A DNA stretch of 64,000 nt, taken from assembly GCA_003222245.1 (NCBI GenBank), contig QHVH01000007.1, positions 248,001 to 312,000 of the forward strand, written 5' to 3'. This DNA is from Blastocatellia bacterium AA13. GTDB taxonomy: Bacteria > Acidobacteriota > Blastocatellia > UBA7656. Made by a program: the position numbers and the translations under genes. Every line of letters starts with the position of its first letter. Within the stretch, counting starts at the first letter, position 1. The notes below the pieces were generated by a model that did not search any database, was not told the DNA's origin, and worked only from the letters and a program-made list of their open reading frames with translations. Positions 27,513 to 36,597 of this stretch are shown here, piece by piece.

Positions 27513-27926
27513 TTATGAGTCGAGAGGAGGAGCGCGAGGAGGCGATCGCCTGAAACGAATCGCGCTTGGATAGCAGAGCGGATCTTCAAGACTTATCTTG
27601 ACGCCGTCGGAAGCGATAAATAAGCGGGCTGCTTGACGCAACGGAGCCCGGAGCTTCGCGGTGACGGTTCGTCCGCATACGACGCACTGCTCGGCGCAGA
27701 CTTGCCGAGCCGACGAAACGACCGTCTCCGGTTTTTCGTCGAGCTGCCCATCGTGTCGAGACGAACGGCAACAACAGCGTCCTTCCTTCGTGCAACAGGA
27801 TGTACTTAGGAAATCAGCGCTCTCGGCCGCGAGCGTAAGCGGCGTGGATAGCGCCCCGATAAACAGGACGAGCCAGGCGCAGAAAGCGCCGAACTTTATT
27901 CGTCGTCCGTGTCTGAAGAGGGCCAT
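27513..27926 (-). CDS. Cys-rich secreted protein upstream of TonB receptor
   Basis: 137 residues with a signal peptide or N-terminal helix (about 12-34), then SCCTKEGRCCCRSS and a second Cys cluster VCAEQCVVCG, and a C-terminus ending in Arg/Pro-rich RFRRSPPRAPP. No named family. Small CC/CCC proteins with a Pro-rich tail occur beside TonB receptors and metal genes in related bacteria, as far as I recall; a metal-handling role is a guess. AAAGGTG is placed nine bases before ATG 27926. The TonB receptor follows after 220 bases on the same strand. Confidence 0.55.
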   Translation of the reverse strand: MALFRHGRRIKFGAFCAWLVLFIGALSTPLTLAAESADFLSTSCCTKEGRCCCRSSRHDGQLDEKPETVVSSARQVCAEQCVVCGRTVTAKLRAPLRQAARLFIASDGVKISLEDPLCYPSAIRFRRSPPRAPPLDS

Positions 27927-27971
27927 GGTGATTGTGCACCTTTGTACCGCTTTGACTGGAACGTGTCAACA

Positions 27972-28032
27972 ATATTCGAACTATATTCGAATCGGGCAAC
28001 CGCCTCCTTCGAGTTAGCCGCTATATTCGCAA
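27972..28032. promoter_or_regulatory. Candidate operator: three ATATTCGAA-type repeats in a divergent promoter
   Basis: ATATTCGAA occurs at 27972-27980 and 27983-27991 (start-to-start 11 bp, one helical turn) and ATATTCGCA at 28023-28031. They lie between the minus-strand Cys-rich gene (start 27926) and the plus-strand TlpA-like gene (start 28071). Phased direct repeats in a divergent promoter suggest a shared regulator site; no regulator gene is adjacent. Confidence 0.45.
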
Positions 28033-28070
28033 TAAAGTTGCAAAGACGGGCGGCTGAGGTATGATACTCA

Positions 28071-28673
28071 GTGCCGAATTCCAAGCAGATTGAGAGGCGC
28101 GTAGTGAATACTCAACAAAGCTCGACGCTCTTGCGGCCCTTCGTCAGCAGGGCCTTGATTTCACTGGTTATTCTACTCTGTGCGACAGGTCCGGTATGGA
28201 ATAAGGCCTACGGAATCGAGGCCGAACCGGAACCCGCACTTGCACGGACCGCGGACGGAGCGCTCAAATCGGCTCCCGACTTCAACCTCAAAGACCTGAG
28301 CGGTAAGACGGTGAAGCTCAGCGACTTTAAGGGGAAGGTCGTAGTGTTGAACTTCTGGGCCACCTGGTGCGGCCCTTGCCGCGCCGAGATCCCGGCCCTG
28401 ATCAAGGCCCGCAACCAGTATCACGATAAAGGCGTGGAGATTATCGGCATCTCGCTGGACGACGACGGCTCCGAATCCGTAGCCGCTTTTGCGAAGCAAT
28501 TCAAAATCAATTATCCGATCGTTATCGGCACCTTAAAAGATGTCAATAACTACGGATCGTTTGATTCCATTCCTACGACATTTGTCGTCGATCGAGAAGG
28601 CAAGATCAGGAGCTCGCATCTCGGAATGGTTTCCTTCGGCGACGTGGAGAACGCCGTCAAGCCGCTCTTGTAA
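28071..28673 (+). CDS. TlpA/ResA-like thiol:disulfide oxidoreductase
   Basis: About 200 residues from GTG 28071 (GTG 28104 with AGAGG upstream is an equally reasonable start). A hydrophobic N-terminal segment (about 25-45) exports or anchors it. The domain from about residue 68 is a peroxiredoxin/TlpA-type thioredoxin fold: APDFNLKDLSGKTVKLSDFKGK, active site NFWATWCGPCRAEIP, cis-Pro loop SIPTTFVVDREG. It probably keeps periplasmic cysteines reduced, for example for cytochrome c assembly, which fits the haem proteins encoded nearby. Confidence 0.9.
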   Translation: MPNSKQIERRVVNTQQSSTLLRPFVSRALISLVILLCATGPVWNKAYGIEAEPEPALARTADGALKSAPDFNLKDLSGKTVKLSDFKGKVVVLNFWATWCGPCRAEIPALIKARNQYHDKGVEIIGISLDDDGSESVAAFAKQFKINYPIVIGTLKDVNNYGSFDSIPTTFVVDREGKIRSSHLGMVSFGDVENAVKPLL

Positions 28674-28675
28674 TC

Positions 28676-28870
28676 TCAGCAGGACAAACACACTTCAACG
28701 CCCAGAACGTGCAGTGAAAACCACGCATATTCGCGGCGCATCTTGTCGAGCTGGTGGCGAGGCTCGCCCAGACCGTGCGGCTCGCGAGGATGCAAAATCA
28801 TCTCGACCCACGCCGTTCTTACGAAGCCCCATATACAATTCCTGCGCTTGACTCCATCTAACCACCTCGC
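28676..28870 (-). pseudogene. C-terminal remnant of an S9 (prolyl oligopeptidase-like) peptidase, frameshifted
   Basis: On the minus strand one frame reads SQAQELYMGLRKNGV and, after a frame change near 28800-28810, another frame reads EMILHPREPHGLGEPRHQL then DKMRREYAWFSLHVLG and a stop at 28676. Joined, these are the last 60 or so residues of S9 peptidases, including the catalytic His region (PREPHG). Nothing upstream continues the protein, so this is a truncated and frameshifted relic. It is not a copy of the intact S9 gene at 61843-63768, whose C-terminus is different (NEGHGFHNEENR). Confidence 0.75.
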
Positions 28871-29225
28871 TTGTCCCGAGAGTGAGTGACAAGCTTCGTC
28901 ACATCGTATTAACACGAATGGTGTTGAGACAGACACTGCGCGGATTTCTTACACTAGGGAGCTGTAATAATTTCTCGGCCAATAGATCAAATGGGGAATG
29001 CCCTCCCCATTTTTGCTAATCATTCTTAACAGTCCGTTCTCTAATTCAATCGGCACAAAGATTGCACCGCCGATAGCGCCCTTACCTCACATTTAGGCCA
29101 TTCAGATTGTGTTTTTTCTTTGTAAGTAGTCGTGTGTTCGCCCTCAAGTGCAGGAACTTAAGCCCTGGTCACGCGCGTTGCGCGGACTCTCAGAGCTAGA
29201 TAAATCACTCGTGTGAGGAGAGCGA
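28871..29225. other. Non-coding leader region
   Basis: About 355 bases without a recognisable gene, A/T-richer than its surroundings. It probably contains the promoter of the HzsA-like gene, whose ribosome-binding site GAGGAGAGCG precedes ATG 29226. The left part may contain further unrecognisable remains of the S9 fragment. Confidence 0.4.
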
Positions 29226-32200
29226 ATGAATCATACTTTCCGGTCTTTTCCGCGCAGGCGCCTGGGCCAAACCGGTATCAAAACTCTCATTCTCATCATC
29301 TTTGTTTCAGCAATCCTATTGCCTTTCGCCCGCGACGCCGCCGCCGTTTCACAACCGACAATAATGTTCGTCACGCAGCCGCCGCACGGTGACGACTTCG
29401 CCGCGGTCAACTCCGTATTTGGAAATCATCTTGCAAGAGCCGACATCGCCACTCGAGGCGGAGACCTCTACATCAGATACGGAGACGGCACGCTGCGTAA
29501 CCTGACCGCGGAAGCCGGATTCGGCCTCGCCGTTCGACAGGACATAGCGGTGCGTGAGCCGAGCATTCACTGGTCGGGCAATAAGGCCCTGTTCTCAATG
29601 GTGATCGGCGGCACGACGTTGAACGATCTGACATCGGTCTACTGGCAGCTATATGAAATCACCGGATTCGGACAAGGCCAGAGAGCGGTGATAACCAAAC
29701 TCGCGCAGCCGACCGATTCAAATAACGTCTCTCCTATTTACGGCACTGACGATCGGATCATCTTCACATCGGACAGACCGAGAAATGGAAATCGCGCGTT
29801 GTATCCGCAGCTTGACGAATACGAATCAACCGCGACGAACACCGGGATCTGGTCGATGAATCCCGACGGATCCGATTTGAGGCTTCTCGATCATGCGGTC
29901 TCCGGAGACTTCACTCCGATTATCGCTTCGGACGGACGGTTGCTGTTCACTCGCTGGGATCACCTGCAGCGAGATCAGCAGAGCAATGAAGGAACTTTGA
30001 GCTACGGCGCATTCAACTACGCCTCCGAAACGAGCGCTCAGCAGTTGTCGACAAGCGCCGAAGTGTATCCAGAGCTACGAGTGCAACCTGCCGGAAGCTT
30101 CACCCACGGGCATACGATGAATCAGTTCTTTCCGTGGCAAATGAATGAAGACGGCACCGGACTCGAGACCTTGAATCACATCGGGCGTCATGAGTTCCTG
30201 AATTATTTCGACTCGGCCCACAACGGGCTTCCGGAGTTCATCGGACCGACCGGGCGCAGATCAGCTACAAACATTCTGCAGATGAAAGAAGACCCTACGC
30301 GGCCGGGTTATTTCTTCGCGACGAGCGCGGCTGAGTTTCGGTCTCACGCCGCGGGACAGATCATCGGGCTGAATAGTCCCGAGAGCCTGAATCCGGACAA
30401 TTTTCAGGTCGATTACATTCAGGACCCGATCGCGGGAGCCATCGTCGAAGACGGCCAGACCGCTCCGTCCAATCATCCGGGCCACTTTCGCAATCCGACG
30501 CCTCTGACCGACGGCTCCCTTGTGGCCGTGCGAACGACGTCGCCCTTCGGAGACCGCGCCGTATCAGGACAGCTCTCATCTCGTTATGATTTTCATCTGG
30601 TCCGGCTTGCTCGCGGAACTCCCTACTGGAGCGTGGCCGAACGGCTGATTCCCACCGGGATCTCCAAATCTGTTTCATACTGGGATAACCAGACATTCGC
30701 GCAGGTGAGCTACAGCGGACCGATGTGGGAGCTCGATCCGGTTGAGGTAGTAGCGCGCACCCGGCCCGCGCGCCATTCTACTCCGCTGCCCGATATTGAA
30801 GCGCAGATCCTTCGGGATGAGCTTGGAAGTTCGGCTGCTGTCGATCAATTCGCCGCATTCTTGCGGTCCAGGAATCTCGCGCTGGTCGTGAGCCGCAATG
30901 TGACTCGTCGAGCTGATCGCCAGCAGGATTTCAATCTGCGGATCGCCAACAGTACGACGGTTACGGCAGATACCGGCGCGACTCCAATCGACATCGCGTT
31001 TCTGCAGTTTTATCAGGGCGATTTGATTCGCGGGTACGGCAACCTTCATGCGGGTAGGCGTCCCATTGCGCAAGTGATGCACGACGGCTTGAATCCGGAC
31101 GTTACGGGCGCGCCCGCTGGAAGCGTGAAACTCGGCGCCGATGGAAGCATGGCTGCCTTGGTTCCGGCGAGCCGCGCGCTCAGTTGGCAGCTAACGAAGC
31201 AAGATGGTTCGGCGGTCGTGCGAGAGCGATACTGGGTTACCTTCGCGCCGGGAGAGATGCGAAGCTGTGCAAACTGTCACGGGATCAATACGACCGACAC
31301 GGTCCTGCATCTTCCTCCGCCGACCAATCCGCCCGAAGCGCTGAGAGACCTGGCGCGATGGTATAAAGCGAATTTCGCGTCGTCCGGCTGCGCGCCCGCG
31401 ATCACCTCCGCAAGCCAGTCATTTCCTGCGGCGGGCGGCACGGCAAGCATAACGGTCACAGCCGGCTCCGGCTGTGCCTGGAGCGCCGTTAGCAACTCTC
31501 CATTTCTGACCATTACTTCAGGAGCAAGCGGGAGCGGCGGTGGATCAGTCAGTTATTCCGTAGCGGCTAACGCTTCGACGATCTCTCGCACTGGTACGCT
31601 TACGGTAGCGGGGCTGACTTTTACGGTCAGCCAGAGCGGCGCTCAACAACCTTGCAGCTATTCGATCTCACCGGCGAATCAACTCGTTTCGGCAAGCGGC
31701 GGCCCAGGAACGGTGGTAGTAACCGCGGGAGCCGGTTGTTCCTGGAGCGCAATCAGCAACGCTGCTTTCCTGACAGTCACGTCATCGAGCAGCGGTGTTG
31801 GCGCAGGTTCTGTCCAGTATTCCGTGGCAGCTAATACGTCTCCGAATACCAGGAGTGGAACTCTGACGATCGCGGGTCAGACTTTTTTGATCAGCCAGAA
31901 CGGCGGCTTATGTACGTACTCGATCTCGCCCGGTTCGCAGTCGTTTGATTCCACGGGCGGCTCGGGAATCGTTGCCGTAAGCGCCGGCGCGGAGTGCCCG
32001 TGGTCGGCAGTGAGTAACGCTGCATTCATTTCCGTGACCAGCGGAGCGACCGGCAGCGGAAGCGGCTCGGTCGGTTTTCGAGTGTCGTCCAATACGAGCG
32101 CTTCTTCACGCGCGGGAACTCTGACCATAGCCGGGCAGACGTTCACAGTTACTCAGAACGGTTCAACACCGGTTTGCACCTTTGTGTTGTCTCCTAAATC

Positions 32201-32432
32201 GCAAGAGATGGGATTCCCCGCGTCATCGGGAAGCATACAGGTCGTCGCGGACGGAGGCTGTGCCTGGTCAGCTTCGGTCGATGTGGAATGGCTGACCCTG
32301 ACCTCGAGCAGCGGCACAGGCGCCGGGCGAATTACTTTTACAGTCGCCAAAAACAAAAAGGCGAAATCGAGAACGGCTACGATCACGGTAGCAGGCGAGT
32401 CGGTCACCGTTACTCAGCGTGGGAGGGTCTGA
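29226..32432 (+). CDS. Secreted HzsA-related (hydrazine synthase alpha-like) haem protein with four BACON domains
   Basis: 1068 residues with a signal peptide (about 18-40). Residues about 45-670 resemble the middle domain of hydrazine-synthase alpha-like proteins, a WD40/PD40-type propeller (SPIYGTDDRIIFTSDRPRNG, SMNPDGSDLRLL, DGRLLFTRWDH). A single haem c motif CANCH is at about residues 681-685. Four BACON/Ig-like repeats follow from about 722, 810, 896 and 984, each with a Cys near its start, a G-C-x-W-S-A motif and a final TVTQ/TVSQ strand. Related proteins are widespread outside anammox bacteria, so hydrazine chemistry should not be assumed. BACON domains usually mediate binding to carbohydrate or mucin-like material. 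Confidence 0.75.
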   Translation: MNHTFRSFPRRRLGQTGIKTLILIIFVSAILLPFARDAAAVSQPTIMFVTQPPHGDDFAAVNSVFGNHLARADIATRGGDLYIRYGDGTLRNLTAEAGFGLAVRQDIAVREPSIHWSGNKALFSMVIGGTTLNDLTSVYWQLYEITGFGQGQRAVITKLAQPTDSNNVSPIYGTDDRIIFTSDRPRNGNRALYPQLDEYESTATNTGIWSMNPDGSDLRLLDHAVSGDFTPIIASDGRLLFTRWDHLQRDQQSNEGTLSYGAFNYASETSAQQLSTSAEVYPELRVQPAGSFTHGHTMNQFFPWQMNEDGTGLETLNHIGRHEFLNYFDSAHNGLPEFIGPTGRRSATNILQMKEDPTRPGYFFATSAAEFRSHAAGQIIGLNSPESLNPDNFQVDYIQDPIAGAIVEDGQTAPSNHPGHFRNPTPLTDGSLVAVRTTSPFGDRAVSGQLSSRYDFHLVRLARGTPYWSVAERLIPTGISKSVSYWDNQTFAQVSYSGPMWELDPVEVVARTRPARHSTPLPDIEAQILRDELGSSAAVDQFAAFLRSRNLALVVSRNVTRRADRQQDFNLRIANSTTVTADTGATPIDIAFLQFYQGDLIRGYGNLHAGRRPIAQVMHDGLNPDVTGAPAGSVKLGADGSMAALVPASRALSWQLTKQDGSAVVRERYWVTFAPGEMRSCANCHGINTTDTVLHLPPPTNPPEALRDLARWYKANFASSGCAPAITSASQSFPAAGGTASITVTAGSGCAWSAVSNSPFLTITSGASGSGGGSVSYSVAANASTISRTGTLTVAGLTFTVSQSGAQQPCSYSISPANQLVSASGGPGTVVVTAGAGCSWSAISNAAFLTVTSSSSGVGAGSVQYSVAANTSPNTRSGTLTIAGQTFLISQNGGLCTYSISPGSQSFDSTGGSGIVAVSAGAECPWSAVSNAAFISVTSGATGSGSGSVGFRVSSNTSASSRAGTLTIAGQTFTVTQNGSTPVCTFVLSPKSQEMGFPASSGSIQVVADGGCAWSASVDVEWLTLTSSSGTGAGRITFTVAKNKKAKSRTATITVAGESVTVTQRGRV

Positions 32433-32623
32433 TCGTCACTGGCGCGCGAAGCGAGCAGCCGCGTCGATGAGGAGCAGTTATGGTAGTAGTTGGACTGTAA
32501 CGGGTTGAACATAGTATTAGCCTCCAACCCCCAGAATTGAATATTCGAAGCTGTGGTTTAGTCCGCGTCAAAGTCCAGAAGGATGAGAATCCGTTTGCTC
32601 TCGCGCCGATTGGATCATTATCG

Positions 32624-33328
32624 TTATGGCTGAACATAAGGGGCAGGGTCATTGAACCCAGCTTCTCGAAAACCTCTCAGCCTGAGCTGGCAGCTATCAC
32701 AGTTCCCGCAGGCCCGACCTTCCACGTTGGGGTCGTAGCAACTGTGGGTTAGCGAGTAATCCACGCCCAGCTCTATTCCGCGTCGAATAATCTCGGCCTT
32801 GGACATCGCGATCAGAGGCGCGTGAATCTTCAGCTTCATTCGACCTTCCACAGAGGCTTTAGTCGCGAAGTTGGCCATTCGCTCGAACGCCGCGATGAAC
32901 TCGGGGCGGCAATCCGGGTAGCCCGAATAATCCAGCGCGTTCACTCCGATAAAAATGTCTTCGCTCTCCAACACCTCGGCCCACCCGAGCGCATACGAAA
33001 GAAATATAGTGTTTCTCGCCGGCACGTAGGTCACGGGAATACCCGACTCGATTTCGTGCGCGGGACGGTTCTTCGGCACTTCTATTTCGTCGGTAAGAGC
33101 GGAGCCGCCCATTTTCCTCAAGTCGATATCGAGGATCAGGTGACGTTTTACGGCTAAAGCGGAAGCAACTCTTGCAGCGCACTCCAGCTCAATCGAATGG
33201 CGCTGGCCGTATCGAAACGACATCGCGTATGTCTCGTAGTCTCGCGAGGCTATGGCCAGCGTAGTAGCCGAATCCAATCCGCCGCTCAGGAGTACTACCG
33301 CTCTCTTGGATTTCCCTGAAGTGTTCAT
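32624..33328 (-). CDS. queC: 7-cyano-7-deazaguanine synthase
   Basis: 234 residues. The PP-loop ATP site SGGLDS is at the N-terminus ([15 protein letters not shown]) and the four-Cys zinc site at the C-terminus ([20 protein letters not shown]). [17 protein letters not shown] is the conserved middle block. QueC makes preQ0 from 7-carboxy-7-deazaguanine and ammonia, using ATP, for queuosine in tRNA or deazaguanine DNA modification. No queD, queE or queF lies beside it, so the rest of the pathway is elsewhere. Confidence 0.95.
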   Translation of the reverse strand: MNTSGKSKRAVVLLSGGLDSATTLAIASRDYETYAMSFRYGQRHSIELECAARVASALAVKRHLILDIDLRKMGGSALTDEIEVPKNRPAHEIESGIPVTYVPARNTIFLSYALGWAEVLESEDIFIGVNALDYSGYPDCRPEFIAAFERMANFATKASVEGRMKLKIHAPLIAMSKAEIIRRGIELGVDYSLTHSCYDPNVEGRACGNCDSCQLRLRGFREAGFNDPAPYVQP

Positions 33329-33378
33329 GTGTTCTAACCTTGCGCTATGATCGCCTTGACTGGTTCTGGTTTATGCTA

Positions 33379-34476
33379 ATGGCATCAGAATCTATGAGCT
33401 ACCAAACATACCATCACAATCGGAATTACGGCTGCCGGATCGTCGAATCGATTCTGGCCGGTCATCGAGCCGTCACGCTCGAAAACGAAAAACTTCGCGT
33501 TACCGTCCTGGCCGACAAAGGATCGGATATTTATGAATTTCTGTATAAGCCTCGGGACATAGATTTCATGTCGCGGTCTCGATCAGGTCTGAGGCCCCGC
33601 GATCATTTCATGCCGACCAGCTCGCGGTCGCAGGGCTTTCATATGGACTACTATGAAGGCGGCTGGCAGGAATTGTTTCCCAATTGCGGAAATATCTCAC
33701 TCCATCAAGGCGCCGAGATAGGACAACACGGCGAGGTGCTGCTGTTGCCGTGGAACTACACTATCCTCAAAGACGAGGTCGACGAAATTGAGGTGAGATT
33801 CGAGGTTCGTACCGTTCGAACCCCGTTTCGAGTAGTGAAGACGATGTCGCTGAGAGGAAGCGACCCGGTTCTTCGCATTCATGAAAGAATTACAAATGAA
33901 GGCGGGCAGCAGGTTGATTTTACTTGGGGCCATCATCCCGCATTAGGATGGCCGTTCATAGATGAAACCTGCCGGATTGATTTGCCTGCGTGCTCGATAC
34001 GGACGTTCGAGCGCCTCACGCCTGGAACCTCTCGGCTGAAGGCCGAACAAACAAGCGAGTGGCCTTTCGCGATTTCCAGAGATGGTTCGACCATCGATAT
34101 CTCACGCATCGCAGGGCCCGAGGCGGCGGCTCACGATATGGTTTTTCTCGAAGGACTGTCAGACGGCTGGTATGCGGTGACCAACACTTCAAAACAAGTT
34201 GGATTCGGGTTGCGATACCCGCGGCAGCTATTCAAAGAGCTCTGGTACTGGCAGGTCTACAGAGGCGGCGTGGATTATCCGTGGTGGAGCGCAACCTACA
34301 ACATCGCCCTCGAACCTTGCGTCTCTCTGCCTATTCTTGCGGACGCGGTTAAACGAGGAGAGGCATTGACTCTTGGACCGGGCGAATCCGTGGAAGCGGA
34401 ATTATTCGCGGCCGCCTACGAAGGCTTCACTGCAATCACGGGCATTTCGCCGGACGGATTCCCCAGCGGCGCCTAA
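33379..34476 (+). CDS. DUF4432-type aldose-1-epimerase-like protein
   Basis: About 365 residues with a galactose-mutarotase-like beta-sandwich pattern: ENEKLRVTVLADKGSDIYEFLYKPRDIDFM near the N-terminus, GGWQELFPNCGN, HERITNEGGQQVDFTWGHHPALGWPF in the middle (the His pair is expected in the active site), and ELWYWQVYRGG. Substrate is probably a sugar or sugar acid. The frame is open upstream to a TTG at 33340, but that lies almost at the divergent queC start; ATG 33379 or ATG 33394 is more likely. No clear ribosome-binding site decides between them. Confidence 0.72.
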   Translation: MASESMSYQTYHHNRNYGCRIVESILAGHRAVTLENEKLRVTVLADKGSDIYEFLYKPRDIDFMSRSRSGLRPRDHFMPTSSRSQGFHMDYYEGGWQELFPNCGNISLHQGAEIGQHGEVLLLPWNYTILKDEVDEIEVRFEVRTVRTPFRVVKTMSLRGSDPVLRIHERITNEGGQQVDFTWGHHPALGWPFIDETCRIDLPACSIRTFERLTPGTSRLKAEQTSEWPFAISRDGSTIDISRIAGPEAAAHDMVFLEGLSDGWYAVTNTSKQVGFGLRYPRQLFKELWYWQVYRGGVDYPWWSATYNIALEPCVSLPILADAVKRGEALTLGPGESVEAELFAAAYEGFTAITGISPDGFPSGA

Positions 34477-34662
34477 ATTAGCTAAGCCAGATCTCCACGA
34501 CGAGGGCTGATCGAATATTCCTAATTGCGTGAGGCTTGGGGGCGGCCCAAACGAGGAAGCGTTCTGTGGTCCAGCTTTCAGAGTCACGACGTGGGCGCGC
34601 TTTGCATTGATCCGCCCTTTGCCAAATTGATTCGGGGTTGCTGGTTTGCTACGGTCGTCGTC

Positions 34663-35946
34663 ATGTCCGAGTGTTCCCCCAAGCAGATACATGCGCAGAT
34701 ACGCGAACTCCTCGACTCGCTTTATCGCGCGGATTCGGGACGAATCCTGGCGACTCTGATCCGCTTGCTCGGTGATTTTGATCTTGCCGAGGAGGCTATG
34801 CACGAAGCCTTTGCGGCTGCGCTAAGCCTGTGGCCGCGGAGTGGAGTACCGGACAACCCGCGACCATGGTTAATTTCGACCGCCCGATTCAAAGCCATTG
34901 ATACTTTGCGTCGACGGGCAAGATTTGATGCGTCTCAAGACGAGCTCGTCCGATATCTCGAAGCACAATTGAGTTCGCCCGAGAGGTCAAATGCAGAGAC
35001 AAAGTCCAATGAAGAGGAGAGCCTTGAGGATGATCGGCTGCGCCTGATTTTTACGTGCTGTCATCCATCCCTGGCGCCGGAAGCGCGCGTTGCGCTCACC
35101 TTGCGCGAGGTGTGCGGGCTGACAACCGAGGAGATAGCACGCGGCTTCCTCACCACTCCGCGTACGCTGGCGCAGCGCATTGTGCGCGCAAAGGCAAAGA
35201 TTCGAGAGACACCGATTCCGTACGAGGAGCCGACGCCGGAGGAATTGCCAGAGCGACTGGGCGCGGTGCTTCATGTCATCTACCTTGTCTTTAACGAGGG
35301 TTATTCGGCTGCCGCGGGAGCGGAGGTAACGCGGGCCGAGCTAACCGGCGAAGCGATTCGACTGGGCCGTTTGCTGACTGAACTCCAGCCCGAGCCGGAA
35401 GTCATTGGGCTGCTCTCCCTGATGTTGCTGCAGGAATCCCGTCACGCCGCGAGAACCTCTCCGACCGGAGAGCTGATTTTGTTGGAGAACCAGGATCGCT
35501 CGCTCTGGAACCGGGAGCAGATCGCGGAAGGAGTGGCATTGCTGGAGAAAGCCCTGAAGTCACGCCGCTTCGGCTCCTACACACTGCAGGCTGCGATTGC
35601 GGCCGTTCATGCGGAGGCGGAATCGGTCGCCGCGACCGATTGGCGGCAGATTGTTGCGCTTTACGACCAATTGCTACGAATTCAGCCTTCGCCGGTTGTA
35701 CTGCTGAATCGTGCCGTGGCCATAGCAATGTGCGATGGTCCCGAGGCTGGTCTGACGCAGATCGACGCGGTGCTGGAACATGGCGAATTGGCAAATTATT
35801 ACCTGGCGCATTCAGCCCGTGCGGATATGTACCGCAGGCTCGGCAGGACTGCTGAGGCTCGGTCCGCTTATGAGAGAGCTCTGGCGCTGACCCAACAGGA
35901 ACCAGAGCGGCACTTCCTGCAGGAGCGGATTCGGCAGTTGAAATAG
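34663..35946 (+). CDS. ECF42-type RNA polymerase sigma factor with C-terminal helical extension
   Basis: 427 residues from ATG 34663 (the frame is open further upstream, but sigma homology begins just after this ATG). Region 2 is residues about 10-90 (GDFDLAEEAMHEAFAAAL, DNPRPWLISTARFKAIDTLRRRA), region 4 about 125-180 (LRLIFTCCHPSLAPEARVALTL, TPRTLAQRIVRAKAKI). The long C-terminal part (about 190-427) is the SnoaL-free, TPR-like extension of the DUF6596 family. This group (ECF42) is known to be encoded with YCII/DGPF proteins, and three such genes lie within 13 kb. Its C-terminal half is repeated twice downstream in broken form. Confidence 0.88.
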   Translation: MSECSPKQIHAQIRELLDSLYRADSGRILATLIRLLGDFDLAEEAMHEAFAAALSLWPRSGVPDNPRPWLISTARFKAIDTLRRRARFDASQDELVRYLEAQLSSPERSNAETKSNEEESLEDDRLRLIFTCCHPSLAPEARVALTLREVCGLTTEEIARGFLTTPRTLAQRIVRAKAKIRETPIPYEEPTPEELPERLGAVLHVIYLVFNEGYSAAAGAEVTRAELTGEAIRLGRLLTELQPEPEVIGLLSLMLLQESRHAARTSPTGELILLENQDRSLWNREQIAEGVALLEKALKSRRFGSYTLQAAIAAVHAEAESVAATDWRQIVALYDQLLRIQPSPVVLLNRAVAIAMCDGPEAGLTQIDAVLEHGELANYYLAHSARADMYRRLGRTAEARSAYERALALTQQEPERHFLQERIRQLK

Positions 35947-35962
35947 AAAACGATAGCCCGCG

Positions 35963-35978
35963 TGCATGCATGCATGCA
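35963..35978. repeat. Tetranucleotide microsatellite (TGCA)4
   Basis: Four perfect TGCA units directly after the sigma factor stop codon, at the edge of the REP-like block. TGCA is self-complementary. A short slippage-prone tract; no coding sequence is affected. Confidence 0.8.
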
Positions 35979-35987
35979 CTGTTCTAA

Positions 35988-36071
35988 GCCTGCGAAGCAG
36001 GCGTGAGCATAAAGCCGGGGGCGTAAGCCCCAGATTATGGTTAGTATCATGCCCAAGCCCGCGAAGCGGGC
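35988..36071. repeat. REP-like palindromes on the left of the RAYT gene
   Basis: Two 15-bp hairpins of identical design, GCCTGC-GAA-GCAGGC (35988-36002) and GCCCGC-GAA-GCGGGC (36057-36071), flank a third, GGGGC-GTAA-GCCCC (36018-36031). The form is that of repetitive extragenic palindromes, and their position directly before a REP-associated transposase supports it. Confidence 0.75.
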
Positions 36072-36093
36072 GGCAGCCGCAAAGGAGACTCCC

Positions 36094-36540
36094 ATGTCGG
36101 ACTCTTATACGAACCTTCTCTATCACATCGTGTTCTCAACCAAAGATCGCCGTCCGCTCATTACGTCGGAATACGAGCCGCGAATTTATGACTATATCGG
36201 TGGAACGGTTCGTTCACTCGGTGGAATTTGTCTGGAATTGAACGGCACTGAAGACCATATTCACCTGCTCGCCAAGTTGCGGCCGGATCGCGCAGTGTCG
36301 GACGCGCTGCGCGATCTGAAAGCGAACGCGAGCGGTTGGATGCACGATGTGTTTCCGGAGCTCGAACATTTCTCGTGGCAACGTGGCTACGGTGCATTCA
36401 CGGTGAGCCGATCGAACGTCGACGAGGTACGTCGATATATTGCGAAACAAAAGGAGCATCACCGACAGGTTTCTTTCCGCGATGAGTTTGTTCGATTCTT
36501 GAAAGCGAATGGAATTGAATACGACGAACGATACATCTAG
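36094..36540 (+). CDS. REP-associated tyrosine transposase (RAYT), Y1/IS200-like
   Basis: 148 residues from ATG 36094 (AAAGGAG six bases upstream). Y1 single-strand transposase signature: N-terminal YHIVFSTKDRRP, the HUH metal motif H55-I-H57 in GTEDHIHLLAKL, and the nucleophile Tyr115 in RRYIAKQKEHH. RAYTs cut and move REP hairpins. The flanking DNA carries REP-like palindromes on both sides, in opposite orientations, so this is a complete RAYT unit. It separates the intact sigma factor gene from its truncated repeat copy. Confidence 0.9.
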   Translation: MSDSYTNLLYHIVFSTKDRRPLITSEYEPRIYDYIGGTVRSLGGICLELNGTEDHIHLLAKLRPDRAVSDALRDLKANASGWMHDVFPELEHFSWQRGYGAFTVSRSNVDEVRRYIAKQKEHHRQVSFRDEFVRFLKANGIEYDERYI

Positions 36541-36597
36541 CGTGGAGGCTGTCGCCCTCTCCGCGGGCTCTAATTCTAATGTCCGTTTGCGAGTTCA

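Noticed and set aside
29226-31370. Hydrazine synthase (anammox) function for the HzsA-like protein
   Set aside because: Only one haem motif is present, no beta/gamma subunit genes lie nearby and the BACON fusion is unlike the anammox enzyme. Only distant relationship is claimed.
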